Of a DNA stretch of 64,000 nt, positions 31,720-41,606 are shown piece by piece (positions within the stretch are counted from its first letter, which is position 1; every line of letters begins with the position of its first letter). Position numbers and translations under genes: made by a program. The notes under the pieces were generated by a model that was given only the letters and a program-made list of their open reading frames with translations, was not told the origin of the DNA and made no database searches. The stretch is from Rhodobiaceae bacterium (GTDB taxonomy: Bacteria > Pseudomonadota > Alphaproteobacteria > Rhizobiales > Tepidamorphaceae): positions 186,001-250,000 of the forward strand of contig JACKJP010000006.1 of NCBI GenBank assembly GCA_020637895.1. Reading direction: 5' to 3'.

Positions 31720-33870
31720 TCAGGCCGCCGAAACTTCGGCGAGAAACGCTTCCACTTCCGCCCGCAGGCTGTCGGCCTGTCGCGTCAGTTCGCCCGCAAC
31801 GGTCGCGACCTGTCCGGCAGACTGGCTTGTCTCGCCGGCAACAGTCGTCACGCTGGCAATGTTGGTGACAACTTCCATCGTTCCGGATGCGGCTTCCTGA
31901 ACGTTGCGGCTGATCTCGCCTGTGGCAGCACCCTGCTCCTCGATCGCCGACGCGATATTGCCGGTATATTCGTCCACCTCACCCATGATCCGGGCGATCT
32001 CGGCGATGGCATCCACCGCTTCGCCAGTCGATGACTGGATACCGGCGATCTGCGAGGCTATTTCCTCGGTCGCGCGAGCGGTCTGGTTCGCCAGGTTCTT
32101 GACCTCGGCTGCGACGACGGCGAACCCCTTGCCCATCTCGCCCGCACGGGCTGCCTCGATGGTTGCGTTCAGGGCCAGAAGGTTGGTCTGTTCCGCTATA
32201 TCCTGGATGAGGTTGACCACATCGCCGATACGGCGCGCCGCCTGGGCGAGGCCTGAGATCTTCTCGTTGGTCGCAGCGGTTTCCGTGCTTGCCTGCCGGA
32301 CGATTCCGCCTGCCTGGGCGACCTGCCGGCTGATTTCCTCGATTGATGCGGCAAGCTCTTCGGCGGCAGACGCGACGGTCTGCACGTTCGCCGATGCCTG
32401 TTCGGACGCAGATGCAGCCGCGGTCGAGCGCCGTGTCGTCGTTTCCGCAATGCCCGAGAGGGCGCCGGCGGTCGATTCCATTTCGCCGGTCGCCTGTGAG
32501 ACCTGCTCCAGAACGCTCGCAACCGAACCGCGAAAGCCTTCGATCAACTGATCGATCTTTTTCTGGCGCGCTTCTCTGGCAAGTCGCTCGCTTTCGGTCA
32601 GGCCTTCCAGCTTGGCGCGCTCAACCGCATTGTCGCGGAAAACGGCGACGGAACGAACCATGTCGCCTATTTCGTCAAGTCGCGAGACATCGGACAGATC
32701 GACCCCGGTATCACCCCGGCTGAGCGCCGTCATGCGGCTGCGAAGGTCAGCCAGCGGGCGTGTGATCATGCGCGAGATGGCAAATACGACCGAGCCGACG
32801 ATGACCATCATGAGGAGGAAGCCGACAAGCAGCAGTTGATCGCGCAGGTGCTGGACCGGCGCCGAAATCTCATCCTGCGACTGCGCCGCAACGACGGCCC
32901 AATCGACACCGCGAACGCCAACCGGCACGATTGCCGCCAGCATGTCCATTCCGCGATAATCGTGAACGATGCCTTCGGCATTGCTGCCGGCGATCGCCTC
33001 GCCGAGCAGCGGCGTAGAAATGGATGTTGCGAGAATGTCATCGCCTTCGACGAACGCGGAATCCACGCGCAGGTATCCATCGCTGCCAACAAGGAGCGTC
33101 TCGCCGGTCGCTCCAAGCCCGCTCTTGCCATTGAAGAGTGCGTTCAATCGCTCCGTCGGCATCTGCACGGCAATGACGCCGATCTTCTCCAGCCCGTCAT
33201 AGACCGGGGTGGCCATAAAGGATGCCGGTAGACCGGCACTTGGCGCATAGGCGTGGAGATCCGTCAGGCTGATCTGGAATTCCTGGCTGGCCAAGGCTGC
33301 CTTGTAGACGGCAGCCAGATCGGTGTCCTTCCACTTTCCCGTCACCACATTTGTCGCGAAATCGTTCTCCTTCACCACTGTGTAGACGACGTTGCCGGCG
33401 GTATCGAAGAAGAAGATATCGTAGTAACCGCGCAACTCCAGCGCGCGGCGAAACCACGGATGCTGCCGGGCGTGCATCTTGTCGTAGTAGCGGCTTTGGC
33501 GGCTGTCCGTGAGTTTGGCACGCTCGCCGACCGGGAAGGGATTTCCGTCAATGAATGTCTGCTGCAGCGCCGCTGTTGCTTCGTCGCCCAACACCGAATA
33601 ACCGGTCCGCATTTCCTTCAGCGCGGAAATGACGGCGGTATTGGTCGACATCAGCTGGAGGTCTTCGCCAAGCGATCGCACGTAGTCGCGCAGCGCCGAA
33701 GCCCGCGTCTGGGCCAGAGACATCAGTTTGGTGTTTGCCTCCGCGCGCAGGGCAGAGTCAGCACTATGGTAGGCGGCGTACCCGACCGACATTGCCAGCA
33801 CCGCTGCGCCGAGAGCCACGAGAAGCGGCAATTTCACGGCAATTCGGCAATTCTTGAAAATAGCGAGCAT
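31720..33870 (-). CDS. Methyl-accepting chemotaxis protein
   Basis: A 716-residue chemoreceptor. Membrane segments at about 14-34 and 343-366 enclose a large periplasmic double-Cache-type domain (RYYDKMHARQHPWFRRALELRGYYDIFFFD, MATPVYDGLEKIGVIAVQMP, LLVGSDGYLRVDS). HAMP (RPLADLRSRMTALSRGD) is followed by the signalling coiled coil with the invariant hairpin tip DIAEQTNLLALNATIEAARAG. It sends attractant or repellent information to CheA. There is no C-terminal CheR pentapeptide. It stops 24 bases from the convergent DUF924 gene, and its upstream region contains a 9-bp dyad. Confidence 0.93.
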   Translation of the reverse strand: MLAIFKNCRIAVKLPLLVALGAAVLAMSVGYAAYHSADSALRAEANTKLMSLAQTRASALRDYVRSLGEDLQLMSTNTAVISALKEMRTGYSVLGDEATAALQQTFIDGNPFPVGERAKLTDSRQSRYYDKMHARQHPWFRRALELRGYYDIFFFDTAGNVVYTVVKENDFATNVVTGKWKDTDLAAVYKAALASQEFQISLTDLHAYAPSAGLPASFMATPVYDGLEKIGVIAVQMPTERLNALFNGKSGLGATGETLLVGSDGYLRVDSAFVEGDDILATSISTPLLGEAIAGSNAEGIVHDYRGMDMLAAIVPVGVRGVDWAVVAAQSQDEISAPVQHLRDQLLLVGFLLMMVIVGSVVFAISRMITRPLADLRSRMTALSRGDTGVDLSDVSRLDEIGDMVRSVAVFRDNAVERAKLEGLTESERLAREARQKKIDQLIEGFRGSVASVLEQVSQATGEMESTAGALSGIAETTTRRSTAAASASEQASANVQTVASAAEELAASIEEISRQVAQAGGIVRQASTETAATNEKISGLAQAARRIGDVVNLIQDIAEQTNLLALNATIEAARAGEMGKGFAVVAAEVKNLANQTARATEEIASQIAGIQSSTGEAVDAIAEIARIMGEVDEYTGNIASAIEEQGAATGEISRNVQEAASGTMEVVTNIASVTTVAGETSQSAGQVATVAGELTRQADSLRAEVEAFLAEVSAA

Positions 33871-33960
33871 GAATATCCTCAGGATCGGGCCTGCCCCGCG
33901 CGCCGATGCCGGGCTGCTAGCCTCCTTAGATAGCCCGCACTCATTAATGTTCCGTTAGGT

Positions 33961-34000
33961 ATGACTTCACCGATAGGGCCTTCCAACGCATTGAAGTCAT
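33961..34000. promoter_or_regulatory. Perfect 9-bp inverted repeat in the MCP/flippase divergent region
   Basis: ATGACTTCA (33961-33969) and TGAAGTCAT (33992-34000) are exact inverted copies with centres 31 bases apart, about three helical turns. This suits two half-sites for a dimeric or tetrameric DNA-binding protein. Either divergent gene (33870 minus, 34047 plus) could be the target. Confidence 0.45.
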
Positions 34001-34046
34001 TTCCTTAACGCATCGCCGTTAGTCTTCGGGGCTGACAAAAAAGGGA

Positions 34047-35447
34047 ATGTTGCGCTTCATGTCGGATACCGACGCAAGACCGGCTCCAGACGCCGCAAAT
34101 TCGCGCGGGCGACTGCTCGCGCGCGTTATGGACGTTCTGCGCGAAGTCTTGACCGGGAGCGACGACCGCGCGGTTGCCATGCGAACGGCGGCCTTCGTCT
34201 TTCTGGTGCGGGTTGCCAGCGCGGGTATCGCCTATTTTTCGCAGGTCCTGATCGCCAGGTGGATCGGTGTCGCGGAATATGGCGTCTTCGTCACTGTCTG
34301 GGTGTTGATCCTGCTCGTTGCTGAACTGGCGCCATTCGGGCTTTCGACGGCGGCGCAGCGTTTCCCGCCCGACTACACCGTGCGCGGACAATGGGATCTG
34401 CTGCGCGGCTATCTTTACGCCAGCCGGCTGGTCGGCCTGGCCGTCGGCAGCCTTTGCGCGGTGATCGGCGCGTTCGCCATCCGGTACATGTCCGGCGCAA
34501 TCGACAGCGAATATGTGCGGCCGCTTCTTCTTGCCTGTCTAAGCCTACCGATTGCCGGCCTGATGACCGTGCAGGACTATATCGCGCGGACCTATAACTG
34601 GCCCGATCTTGCACACGCGCTTCCCTATATTGCGCGGCCGCTCAGCATTCTGGCCTTCATGGGGGTGTTTGTGCTCGTGGGGCTGGGGCACAATGCGGAA
34701 ACGGCGATGTATGCCCTCTTGGCGGCGTTGTGGATTTCCGGGATCATCCAGACGATCGCGTTGCAGCGCCGTCTGGCGAAAGTCGTGCCGGAAGGCGGCA
34801 GGGCCTACCGATGGATGGGCTGGTTCCGCGCCTCGTTGCCGATTTTCCTGATCGATGGCTTCTACGTCCTGCTGACCTCGACGGACGTGCTCGTACTTTC
34901 CTTCTATGTGGATTCCGAAAAGGTCGGCATCTACTTCGCCGTCACCAAAACGCTCGCGCTGGTCAGCTTCATCGATTTTGCGGTGAAGGCGGCTGCGGCT
35001 CACAGGTTTGCCGAGTACAATGCACGCGGCGACGCCGAGAAGCTGCGCATCTTTGTGCGCGACGCCATTCACTGGACATTCTGGCCGTCGCTGGCGGCCA
35101 TCGCCGGCCTGCTCATCGTCGGCAAATTCATGCTGATGGCATTCGGCAGCGATTATGTCGAAGGCTATCCGCTGATGTACATTCTGGCGTTCGGTCTTCT
35201 GGCGCGCGCTTCGCTCGGGCCGGTGGAACGGCTGCTCAACATGCTGGATCACCAGATTCCCTGCGCGATTGCGGTTGGCAGTGCATTCTTCATCAATCTG
35301 GCACTGAATCTTGCGCTGATTCCCTATTGGGGGCTGGCGGGTGCGGCCGTCGCGACGGCGATCGCCCATGTCGTGGAGGCGCTGCTGCTGTTTGCGACTG
35401 CGCGGCGCTATCTGAAGATCGACATCTTCATGTGGAGTCCGCGATGA
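34047..35447 (+). CDS. Polysaccharide flippase family membrane protein
   Basis: A 466-residue inner-membrane protein with about 12-14 hydrophobic helices, of the MOP/Wzx-like oligosaccharide flippase type: FLVRVASAGIAYFSQVLIARWIGVAEYGVFV at the start, GLSTAAQRFPPDYTVRG, then FYVDSEKVGIYFAVTKTLALVSF, and the C-terminal GLAGAAVATAIAHVVEALLLF. Such proteins move undecaprenyl-linked sugars across the membrane. An upstream ATG at 34047 and one at 34059 are both possible. The next gene starts inside its stop codon (ATGA), so it is cotranscribed with an acetyltransferase, as in polysaccharide-modification loci. Confidence 0.85.
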   Translation: MLRFMSDTDARPAPDAANSRGRLLARVMDVLREVLTGSDDRAVAMRTAAFVFLVRVASAGIAYFSQVLIARWIGVAEYGVFVTVWVLILLVAELAPFGLSTAAQRFPPDYTVRGQWDLLRGYLYASRLVGLAVGSLCAVIGAFAIRYMSGAIDSEYVRPLLLACLSLPIAGLMTVQDYIARTYNWPDLAHALPYIARPLSILAFMGVFVLVGLGHNAETAMYALLAALWISGIIQTIALQRRLAKVVPEGGRAYRWMGWFRASLPIFLIDGFYVLLTSTDVLVLSFYVDSEKVGIYFAVTKTLALVSFIDFAVKAAAAHRFAEYNARGDAEKLRIFVRDAIHWTFWPSLAAIAGLLIVGKFMLMAFGSDYVEGYPLMYILAFGLLARASLGPVERLLNMLDHQIPCAIAVGSAFFINLALNLALIPYWGLAGAAVATAIAHVVEALLLFATARRYLKIDIFMWSPR

Positions 35448-36592
35448 GCAGTCCCGCCCAATCGTATCCGGCAGCCGTGTTGGCGGGCGGTGAATATGCC
35501 GCGCGGATCATCGGTCCGGCGGATGCGCGCTCTCTCGTGCCCGCCTGGCGTGAACTCGCCCTGAAGGCGATGGAGCCGAATGTCTTCTACGAACCCGATT
35601 TCGTGCTTGCGGCCGAACCGGCCTTCGCCGCGCCCGGTCGGCTGCAGTTCCTGACGATCAACCGGGGCGAGTCTCTGGTCTTTCTTCTGCCGTTCCGTAC
35701 CGTCGGAGCGGGGGCAATGATGATTGCTGAAGCATTCCGCCATCCTTATGCGACGACGACCGCGCCGCTCGTTGCCGCCAGCGATGCCAGGCAGGCCCTG
35801 CATTTATGGCTGAGCGGCGGAGCGGCGCAGATCCGCGTCAGCGGCTGGCGACTTCAGGAAATGCCGCAGGACGGGGCTCTGTGGCAGGCGATGATGGAAG
35901 CAACCGCTGCGACGGGCGCAGGGCTTTCGATTCTTTCCGAACACAGGCGCGCGCTGCTTGCGCCGCGCGAACCCGATCGCACCTATCTCGCGGACGCCCT
36001 TTCGTCCAAGGCGCGCAAGGAACTTGCCCGGCAGCGACGGCGCCTTGCCGAAGAAGGCGAACCGGCCAATCTCGTCCTCGATGGCGCCGATGCCGCCGGC
36101 GGCTTTGAAGCGTTTCTGGAGCTCGAGGCGAAGGGTTGGAAGGGGCGCGCCGGGACCGCAATGCTGATGCACGAGGATGCCGTTCGTTTCGGCAGACAGG
36201 CAATTGGCGCGCTGGCGGGGCGCGGCCAGGTGCGCATCGACCAGATCCTCGTGGCCGGAAAGCCTGTCGCGATCACTGTCATGCTGCTTGGCGGCGGCGC
36301 TTCATGGCTCTGGAAAGTTGCCTATGACGAGGATTTTGCGAAGTTCTCACCGGCCGTTCAGCTGATTTCGGGAATGACCGGCGAGCTGGCCGCCAACCGG
36401 CCCGGCGTCCGACTCGATTCCTGCGCCATCCCCGATCATCCGATGATCGATCGTCTGTGGCGGGAGCGACTGGATATCGCCGATGTGGCAATCGGCTTGC
36501 CCGGCCGAAATGCCGGATTTGCCGCGGCGCTCGCACTGACGCGCGCGGAAAAGGCGGCGCGAGACTTCGCGCGGCGGCTGCTCCGGCGATAG
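35444..36592 (+). CDS. GNAT-type acetyltransferase (BioF2/CelD-like)
   Basis: A 382-residue protein starting in the flippase stop (ATGA). It matches the CelD/BcsL-type GNAT family involved in cellulose or polysaccharide biosynthesis: FYEPDFVLAAEPAF near the start, SSKARKELARQRRRLAEEGE in the middle, FLELEAKGWKGRAGTAML, then VRIDQILVAGKPVAITVMLL and SWLWKVAYDEDFAKFSPAVQLI. It probably transfers an acyl group to an envelope glycan handled by the flippase. No substrate is evident. Confidence 0.82.
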   Translation: MSSPAQSYPAAVLAGGEYAARIIGPADARSLVPAWRELALKAMEPNVFYEPDFVLAAEPAFAAPGRLQFLTINRGESLVFLLPFRTVGAGAMMIAEAFRHPYATTTAPLVAASDARQALHLWLSGGAAQIRVSGWRLQEMPQDGALWQAMMEATAATGAGLSILSEHRRALLAPREPDRTYLADALSSKARKELARQRRRLAEEGEPANLVLDGADAAGGFEAFLELEAKGWKGRAGTAMLMHEDAVRFGRQAIGALAGRGQVRIDQILVAGKPVAITVMLLGGGASWLWKVAYDEDFAKFSPAVQLISGMTGELAANRPGVRLDSCAIPDHPMIDRLWRERLDIADVAIGLPGRNAGFAAALALTRAEKAARDFARRLLRR

Positions 36593-36599
36593 CACCGGT

Positions 36600-36615
36600 C
36601 TGATCGCCAGATCAG
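36600..36615. terminator. Hairpin between convergent acetyltransferase and CAP genes
   Basis: CTGATC (36600-36605), GCCA, GATCAG (36610-36615), perfect, in the 19-base gap and overlapping the CAP stop. No T-run; weak candidate. Confidence 0.3.
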
Positions 36616-37124
36616 GCGGGTTTGGCGAGGATCAGAACCCAGTACACGCGATATTTGGTGCCGGGAAGATAGACCGCGGCGATGCCTATTGTCGCGGCTC
36701 CGGGCATCAGCATGGTTTCGCGATGCTGTTTGGATTCGCGCCAGCCGGAAAAGGCTTCCGCAAATGTGTGGTAGCCGGCACTGACGTTTTCGCGCGCATC
36801 GGCACCCTGGTAGCCGTTGCCGGCAAGCCGCTGCTTCAGCTTGCCATCCGGCTTGATCGCCTCGCCGCGCTTGGCAGCCTCGGCGAGGTCGCGCGCATAG
36901 GCTTCCGCGAGCGTATTCAGCCGCTCGTCGAGAACGACGGGAGTCAGCCCGTTATTGGCGCGGAAGAGGTTGATCGTCTGGGCCGCATCGACCCGGTCGA
37001 GGCTCGAACCGCCGCGCGACAGATCAGTATAGAAAGCCGGTTTGGAGGCCGGTTCCTCGGCGCACGCGGCCAGGCCGGCGGCCAGGAGCATGCCGGCGAG
37101 AACATATCGAAGGCGTACACTCAT
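36612..37124 (-). CDS. CAP-domain lipoprotein (SCP/PR1 family)
   Basis: A 170-residue protein with a lipoprotein signal: YVLAGMLLAAGLAAC, lipid-modified Cys at 21. The rest is a CAP (cysteine-rich secretory/PR1-like) fold without the eukaryotic Cys: INLFRANNGLTPVVLDERLNTLAEAYARDLAEAAKRG, then ENVSAGYHTFAEAFSGWRESKQHRETML and YRVYWVLILAKP. Bacterial CAP proteins sit in the envelope with unclear function. The ATG overlaps the stop of the MscS-type gene, so the two are one transcription unit. Confidence 0.9.
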   Translation of the reverse strand: MSVRLRYVLAGMLLAAGLAACAEEPASKPAFYTDLSRGGSSLDRVDAAQTINLFRANNGLTPVVLDERLNTLAEAYARDLAEAAKRGEAIKPDGKLKQRLAGNGYQGADARENVSAGYHTFAEAFSGWRESKQHRETMLMPGAATIGIAAVYLPGTKYRVYWVLILAKPA

Positions 37125-39769
37125 GATTTGCCGCTTTTCTCTTTCTGTGGCGCGAAACCAGCGAGGATCTTTTCAAGCCCGTCGCTTGTCCGGATGTTGA
37201 GGTCGCGCTGGGGAAACGGAATCTCGATACCAGCGTCTTTGAGCGCGCGAAAGATGGTGAAGTTAAGATCGCTGCGGGTCAGCAGCGTCTTCGCAACGTC
37301 GCGCAGATAGGTGTAGAGCGCGAAGTTGAGTGAGCTGTCGCCAAGTTCCATGAAGACAACGAACGGTTCGGGTTGCTGCATGACATCGGGATGGGCCTGC
37401 GCTGCCGACAGCAGAATGTCGCGTACTTTGTCCGGGTCAGAATTGTAGCCGACGCCATATTGCAGGACGAGCCGGCCAATCCGGTTGTCGTGCATCATGT
37501 TGGTGACGGTGCCGGAAATCAGGTCTGAATTGGGTACGATCACCGTCGCGCGGTCGAAGGTGGTCAGTTCGGTTGCGCGGATGGATATGCGCTGGACATT
37601 GCCTTCCGCCGAGCCGACCTTGATCCAGTCGCCTTCCTTGATAGGCCTTTCTGCAAGCAGAATGAGGCCGGATACGAAATTGTTGACGACGGACTGCAGG
37701 CCAAAGCCGATGCCGACCGAAAGCGCGCCGGCGACGATGGCGAGATTGGCGAGATCGAGACCGATATAGGTAATCGCGAATGCGGCGGAGAGCACCACGC
37801 CGACATATCCCAGCGCAGTGCCGATGGAATTGCGCAACCCGATATCGAGCTTTGTGTGCGGCATGTAGCTGTTGCTCAGCCAATGCTGAAATGCGCGTGT
37901 TCCGGCAAATCCGATCAGGAACAGCAGCAAGGCGGTGAGGATCGCGGACAGCGAAATCGTGATGTCGCCGACCTTGAAACCGAAGAAGACCTGATCGACC
38001 CAGCCGCGCCACTGGCGCGTATCGAAGCCCCATGGAAGCAGCAGCAGAATGCCGGCCAGCACGATCAGTGCAAAGCGGACGAGGCCGCTTGCGAGAATGG
38101 CGATCTGCTTGGCCGATGCGCGCTCCACACCGATGGCGCGGGCCAATGCTGTGCGCTGGTGGTCGTCGGTATCGAGATAGGCGTCCGTCAGTTCGTCGAT
38201 GAGTGTGATGATGAGAGCAAGGAGGGCAAGCAGGACTCCGGCGAAGACAAGCTGCGTGGAAAGGAATGCCGCCAGCGCGACATATCCGCTGATCGCAGCC
38301 GCAGCGATAACGGCAAGGCTCAGCCACAAGACGCCACGCAGCAGGCGCCAATAGCGCTCGTTACGCGTCATGATGTGGGATTCTTCAACCGCGCTTCGTG
38401 CCTGCGCGATGTGCATGAGGCCCAGTGCGAGAACGATGACGATGAGAAGCGAGAACACCGCACTGGTGGCGACCGACAGTGCGAGCGGCGTCGCCGTCAG
38501 GTCGAACAGTCGCATCAGCAGATAGCGGACAATGACCAGCAGTACAGCGAGGTCGACGGTGAATTCGGTCGGCCGCGTGACGGTGTCGGGCAGGTCGACA
38601 AGCCGCCAGGCAGCGGCGCGGGGCGAAAGAATGGTACGGGCGAGGGCGTCGATGAAAACGAGCATCGATATCCCGACCAAGACTGTCCGGACGAAGGGTT
38701 CCAGGCGCGGCGGCACGTGCCCGCCTGCCAGGAACGCGGTGCCGATGGTGTGGATGGCCAGCGCCGGTATGACGCCATATACGACAACGCGCCATGCGGC
38801 GGTGTTGATACGGGCGAAGCGGGTCGGTTCATCCTCGAGTGACGAACGGCGCGTGAAGCGGCGCAGGAACACGCGTGACAGGATGACGGCGAGAAGGCCG
38901 CCGACGAGGGCTGCTATCGCTGGCAGCAGGGTGGACAGGGTCGGGACCGATGCCGCGGCCAGCGCGTCGCCGGCAATGATGCGTGCCGATCGCCAGCTGC
39001 GCGGCAGTGCCGCATAGGCTTCCTGCCAGAGCGATGGCGCAAAAAGGCTCGGCTGCTTTGCCGTCAGGCTCCCCGTGAAGGCGGCGCGGCGGAGTTCGGA
39101 AATGCGCGACTGGAGCTGCTCGGCCTGGACCACGACGAGACGCGCCTTGCCTGCGACCGCTTCCAGTTGCGCCACGGTTTCGGTGAGTGTCGCTGCCTCG
39201 CCCGAGACCGCCGGGGTTTCAGCTGTTCCGGGATTGGTGGCGCCAGAGTTTCCGCTTTCCGGTTCCTTGGGGGCCGGAGCGACTTCCTGCAGTCTGGCGC
39301 GAAGTGTCTGCAGCCGGTCATTGAGTCGATTTGCCATCTCGAGCGCAGCAAAGTGTATGGGCTGGATTTCCTGTTCCAGCGCCGAGAGCTGCTGCTCGTT
39401 GATGCCGTCGCGGGAAAGTCCGATCTCGATCTGGTCGAGCGTCAGCTTCCAGCTGTCCACCTGCGCGGCGGCACCGGGTTCAAGCGTCAGCGCGGCAGGG
39501 GACGGTGTCTGGCGCTGCGCAGGCGTAGACGCCTGCGGTTCCGCCGTCGCTGCCGGTGACTGATCGGTAGCGGGAGAGGCTGCAGCCGGGGCTGCGGATG
39601 GCGGCGTCGAGGACGATGGCGCCGGTTGTTGGGCGACGCTTCCGCTGTCTGCCGCAGTCGGGGTTCCGGGAACGGGCTGGGTGCCCTGCGCAAGCGCGGG
39701 CAGCATGCCTGCCGCAACGGTCAGTATCAGGGAAAGGATCGCGCCGCGCAGAATGCCTGGCCATTTCAT
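37121..39769 (-). CDS. Large MscS-family mechanosensitive channel (DUF3772 N-domain)
   Basis: An 882-residue protein. After a signal peptide (ILSLILTVAAGMLPALAQG) a Pro/Ala/Ser-rich stretch leads to a periplasmic DUF3772-type helical domain (about 100-240). About ten membrane helices follow, then the MscS pore and cytosolic beta domain: VGIGFGLQSVVNNFVSGLIL, AERPIKEGDWIKVGSAEGNVQRISIRATELTTFD and VPNSDLISGTVTNM. It resembles the large MscK/DUF3772 channels and should open under hypo-osmotic stress. The CAP lipoprotein gene follows with a 4-base overlap. Confidence 0.92.
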   Translation of the reverse strand: MKWPGILRGAILSLILTVAAGMLPALAQGTQPVPGTPTAADSGSVAQQPAPSSSTPPSAAPAAASPATDQSPAATAEPQASTPAQRQTPSPAALTLEPGAAAQVDSWKLTLDQIEIGLSRDGINEQQLSALEQEIQPIHFAALEMANRLNDRLQTLRARLQEVAPAPKEPESGNSGATNPGTAETPAVSGEAATLTETVAQLEAVAGKARLVVVQAEQLQSRISELRRAAFTGSLTAKQPSLFAPSLWQEAYAALPRSWRSARIIAGDALAAASVPTLSTLLPAIAALVGGLLAVILSRVFLRRFTRRSSLEDEPTRFARINTAAWRVVVYGVIPALAIHTIGTAFLAGGHVPPRLEPFVRTVLVGISMLVFIDALARTILSPRAAAWRLVDLPDTVTRPTEFTVDLAVLLVIVRYLLMRLFDLTATPLALSVATSAVFSLLIVIVLALGLMHIAQARSAVEESHIMTRNERYWRLLRGVLWLSLAVIAAAAISGYVALAAFLSTQLVFAGVLLALLALIITLIDELTDAYLDTDDHQRTALARAIGVERASAKQIAILASGLVRFALIVLAGILLLLPWGFDTRQWRGWVDQVFFGFKVGDITISLSAILTALLLFLIGFAGTRAFQHWLSNSYMPHTKLDIGLRNSIGTALGYVGVVLSAAFAITYIGLDLANLAIVAGALSVGIGFGLQSVVNNFVSGLILLAERPIKEGDWIKVGSAEGNVQRISIRATELTTFDRATVIVPNSDLISGTVTNMMHDNRIGRLVLQYGVGYNSDPDKVRDILLSAAQAHPDVMQQPEPFVVFMELGDSSLNFALYTYLRDVAKTLLTRSDLNFTIFRALKDAGIEIPFPQRDLNIRTSDGLEKILAGFAPQKEKSGKS

Positions 39770-39862
39770 GCAAAGGGTCGCCGTCTTCTTGATGTTGTTT
39801 CCTCGGGCACGGCGACAATAGCCCGACTTGCCGCGAATTTCGAGGTGCTCTCGGTTACAGCA

Positions 39863-40657
39863 TCAAGGCTTTGACGGCGGCATGGCCCGCAGGAGGCCGA
39901 CGGCCGTATCTATTCCCGATTTCAATGCCCGGTCGAACGTTACGCGGCGCATCCGCCATAGCGTTTCCTGGCCACCATGGCGGAACGTCCATTCAATTTC
40001 CCAATAGCCGTCGCCGCCGGGTCTCAGCGTTCCCAGGAGAAAAGCGTCCGTCCCGGCCGCCGAAGCGCGGAAGACGGATGGCTTTCTGTTTGCAACATCG
40101 TCATAGCCGATCGTCGAATGTTCCTGCGCAGGCAACCGGACCGGCAGGCCCCGCCTTGCAGCGGTTTCGGTCAGGACGGCCCGTTGGCCGTACCCGGCCG
40201 GTCCTTCCGCGCTCAGGACATAATTGCCGTTGGCGGCCGCAATGGCGAGCCAGACCGCCACAACAGGCCGGTCCTCGCTCCATCGGCGAATGCCGAGCGC
40301 TGCAATCTCCCGATTGAGCGACCCGGCGTCGAAGTTGACCGTCAATATGTGCGGCCTTTCGCGCGTGCCCTGCTCGTCATGGACGGGGATGCCCTTCATC
40401 CGGTCCTCGTAGGAATAGGAGACGACGAATTCCGGCGCGCGAGCGATCAGTCCGGTCAGCCGGTCATCGCGCTCCAGTGCCGTATCGCCGGTGAGCTTTA
40501 CGACCACGTCGCCGAGCGCGATGCGGAAACCGCGGCCGCGCTCCGGTTCTTCGGTTCCGGTGACGAGGGCGCTGGCCTGATACAGATCAGCGACTGTTTC
40601 CGCCATCGCCGTGGATGGCAACAGGCAGAGGAGTGCAAGGAAAATCCTGTACAGCAT
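39863..40657 (-). CDS. DUF2066 domain exported protein
   Basis: A 264-residue protein with a signal peptide (MLYRIFLALLCLLPSTAMA). ETVADLYQASALVTGTEEPERGRGFRIALGDVVVKLTGD and the REIAALGIRRWSEDRPVVAVWLAI segment are typical of DUF2066. No function is known. It is a single gene; no neighbour suggests a role. Confidence 0.85.
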   Translation of the reverse strand: MLYRIFLALLCLLPSTAMAETVADLYQASALVTGTEEPERGRGFRIALGDVVVKLTGDTALERDDRLTGLIARAPEFVVSYSYEDRMKGIPVHDEQGTRERPHILTVNFDAGSLNREIAALGIRRWSEDRPVVAVWLAIAAANGNYVLSAEGPAGYGQRAVLTETAARRGLPVRLPAQEHSTIGYDDVANRKPSVFRASAAGTDAFLLGTLRPGGDGYWEIEWTFRHGGQETLWRMRRVTFDRALKSGIDTAVGLLRAMPPSKP

Positions 40658-40743
40658 GACCTGGTGTCCGAACCATGTTCTGCAAGGCGGGTAACTGCTG
40701 TGTCCCGAGCAAGATCGGGTACGGAAGCCGGATATTCAATCCG

Positions 40744-41448
40744 TCAATGTGGCGACCGCGAGGCCAGTATCGCCGCCTGACGGATGCAGAGTGCGAGAAG
40801 AATGCTGGCCGCTGTCATTTCTCCGGCATCTTCGAGAACGCCGGTAAGCTCGGTAACGCTTCGGATGCCCAGCTTGCGGATCTGCACGTGCAGCATATCG
40901 ACAAGAACGCCGAAGAATACGAGGACGCCGACCCACCATAACTGGCGTCGGCTGAACGCCCGCGATACTGACTGGCTTGCGTCTGCCGTCATATAAGCGA
41001 CGGCCATTGCGCCGAATAGCAGGAAGCCGGCGGCCGCGCTGACGGCCAGTTCGCCAAAATCCTGTGCGCGAAGCCAGAAGCCCGGCTCAAGATTGAGTTT
41101 CTCTGTCAGCCAGCGTCCGGCACGCTCATGTATCTGAAGGGAGTCGTCCAGCAGGAAATAGGCAAAGAGGGCCGACCAGACGAAATAAAGCGGTGCACGG
41201 TGGCGCGCGAAGCAATAGGCGCAGGCCAGAATGCACGCGACCCACTTCCCGTACATGAAGAATTCCGGGATGCTCCGATCCCGCTGGATATCGAGCCAGT
41301 GATTCAAAGGGGCGTGAAGGTGGGCCAGCCAAAGCGCCATGTGCGCCAACACAAATGCCAGATCGACGAGCAAAAGCACGATCAACACTGACGTCCAGTT
41401 GAGGCGGACAACCCGGTCGGACCAGATCAGGTCCGGCGATGCAACCAT
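40744..41448 (-). CDS. Polytopic membrane protein of unknown function
   Basis: A 234-residue protein with about six predicted membrane segments (SVLIVLLLVDLAFVLAHMALWL, YGKWVACILACAYCFA, LYFVWSALFAYFLLDDSLQIHE, FGELAVSAAAGFLLFGAMAVAYM, LWWVGVLVFFGVLVDMLH, and a C-terminal AASILLALCIRQAAILA). The DDSLQIHER and DMLHVQI segments put acidic and His residues near the membrane. I do not recognise the family. Annotated on the continuous open frame and its hydrophobic pattern. Confidence 0.65.
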   Translation of the reverse strand: MVASPDLIWSDRVVRLNWTSVLIVLLLVDLAFVLAHMALWLAHLHAPLNHWLDIQRDRSIPEFFMYGKWVACILACAYCFARHRAPLYFVWSALFAYFLLDDSLQIHERAGRWLTEKLNLEPGFWLRAQDFGELAVSAAAGFLLFGAMAVAYMTADASQSVSRAFSRRQLWWVGVLVFFGVLVDMLHVQIRKLGIRSVTELTGVLEDAGEMTAASILLALCIRQAAILASRSPH

Positions 41449-41606
41449 CTGACTTCGTACCCCAACCCCAGACCAAACGCGGGCCCGCTAGCCGGCTATC
41501 CATAGACTTTCGCAAAGGAAAGATACAAGGCATGGCGACCCGGCCCGCGGTTTGCCGGGCGCTTGGGCGCGTTGTCATTCAGGATGGGATTGCGCGGGCG
41601 GCAAGC

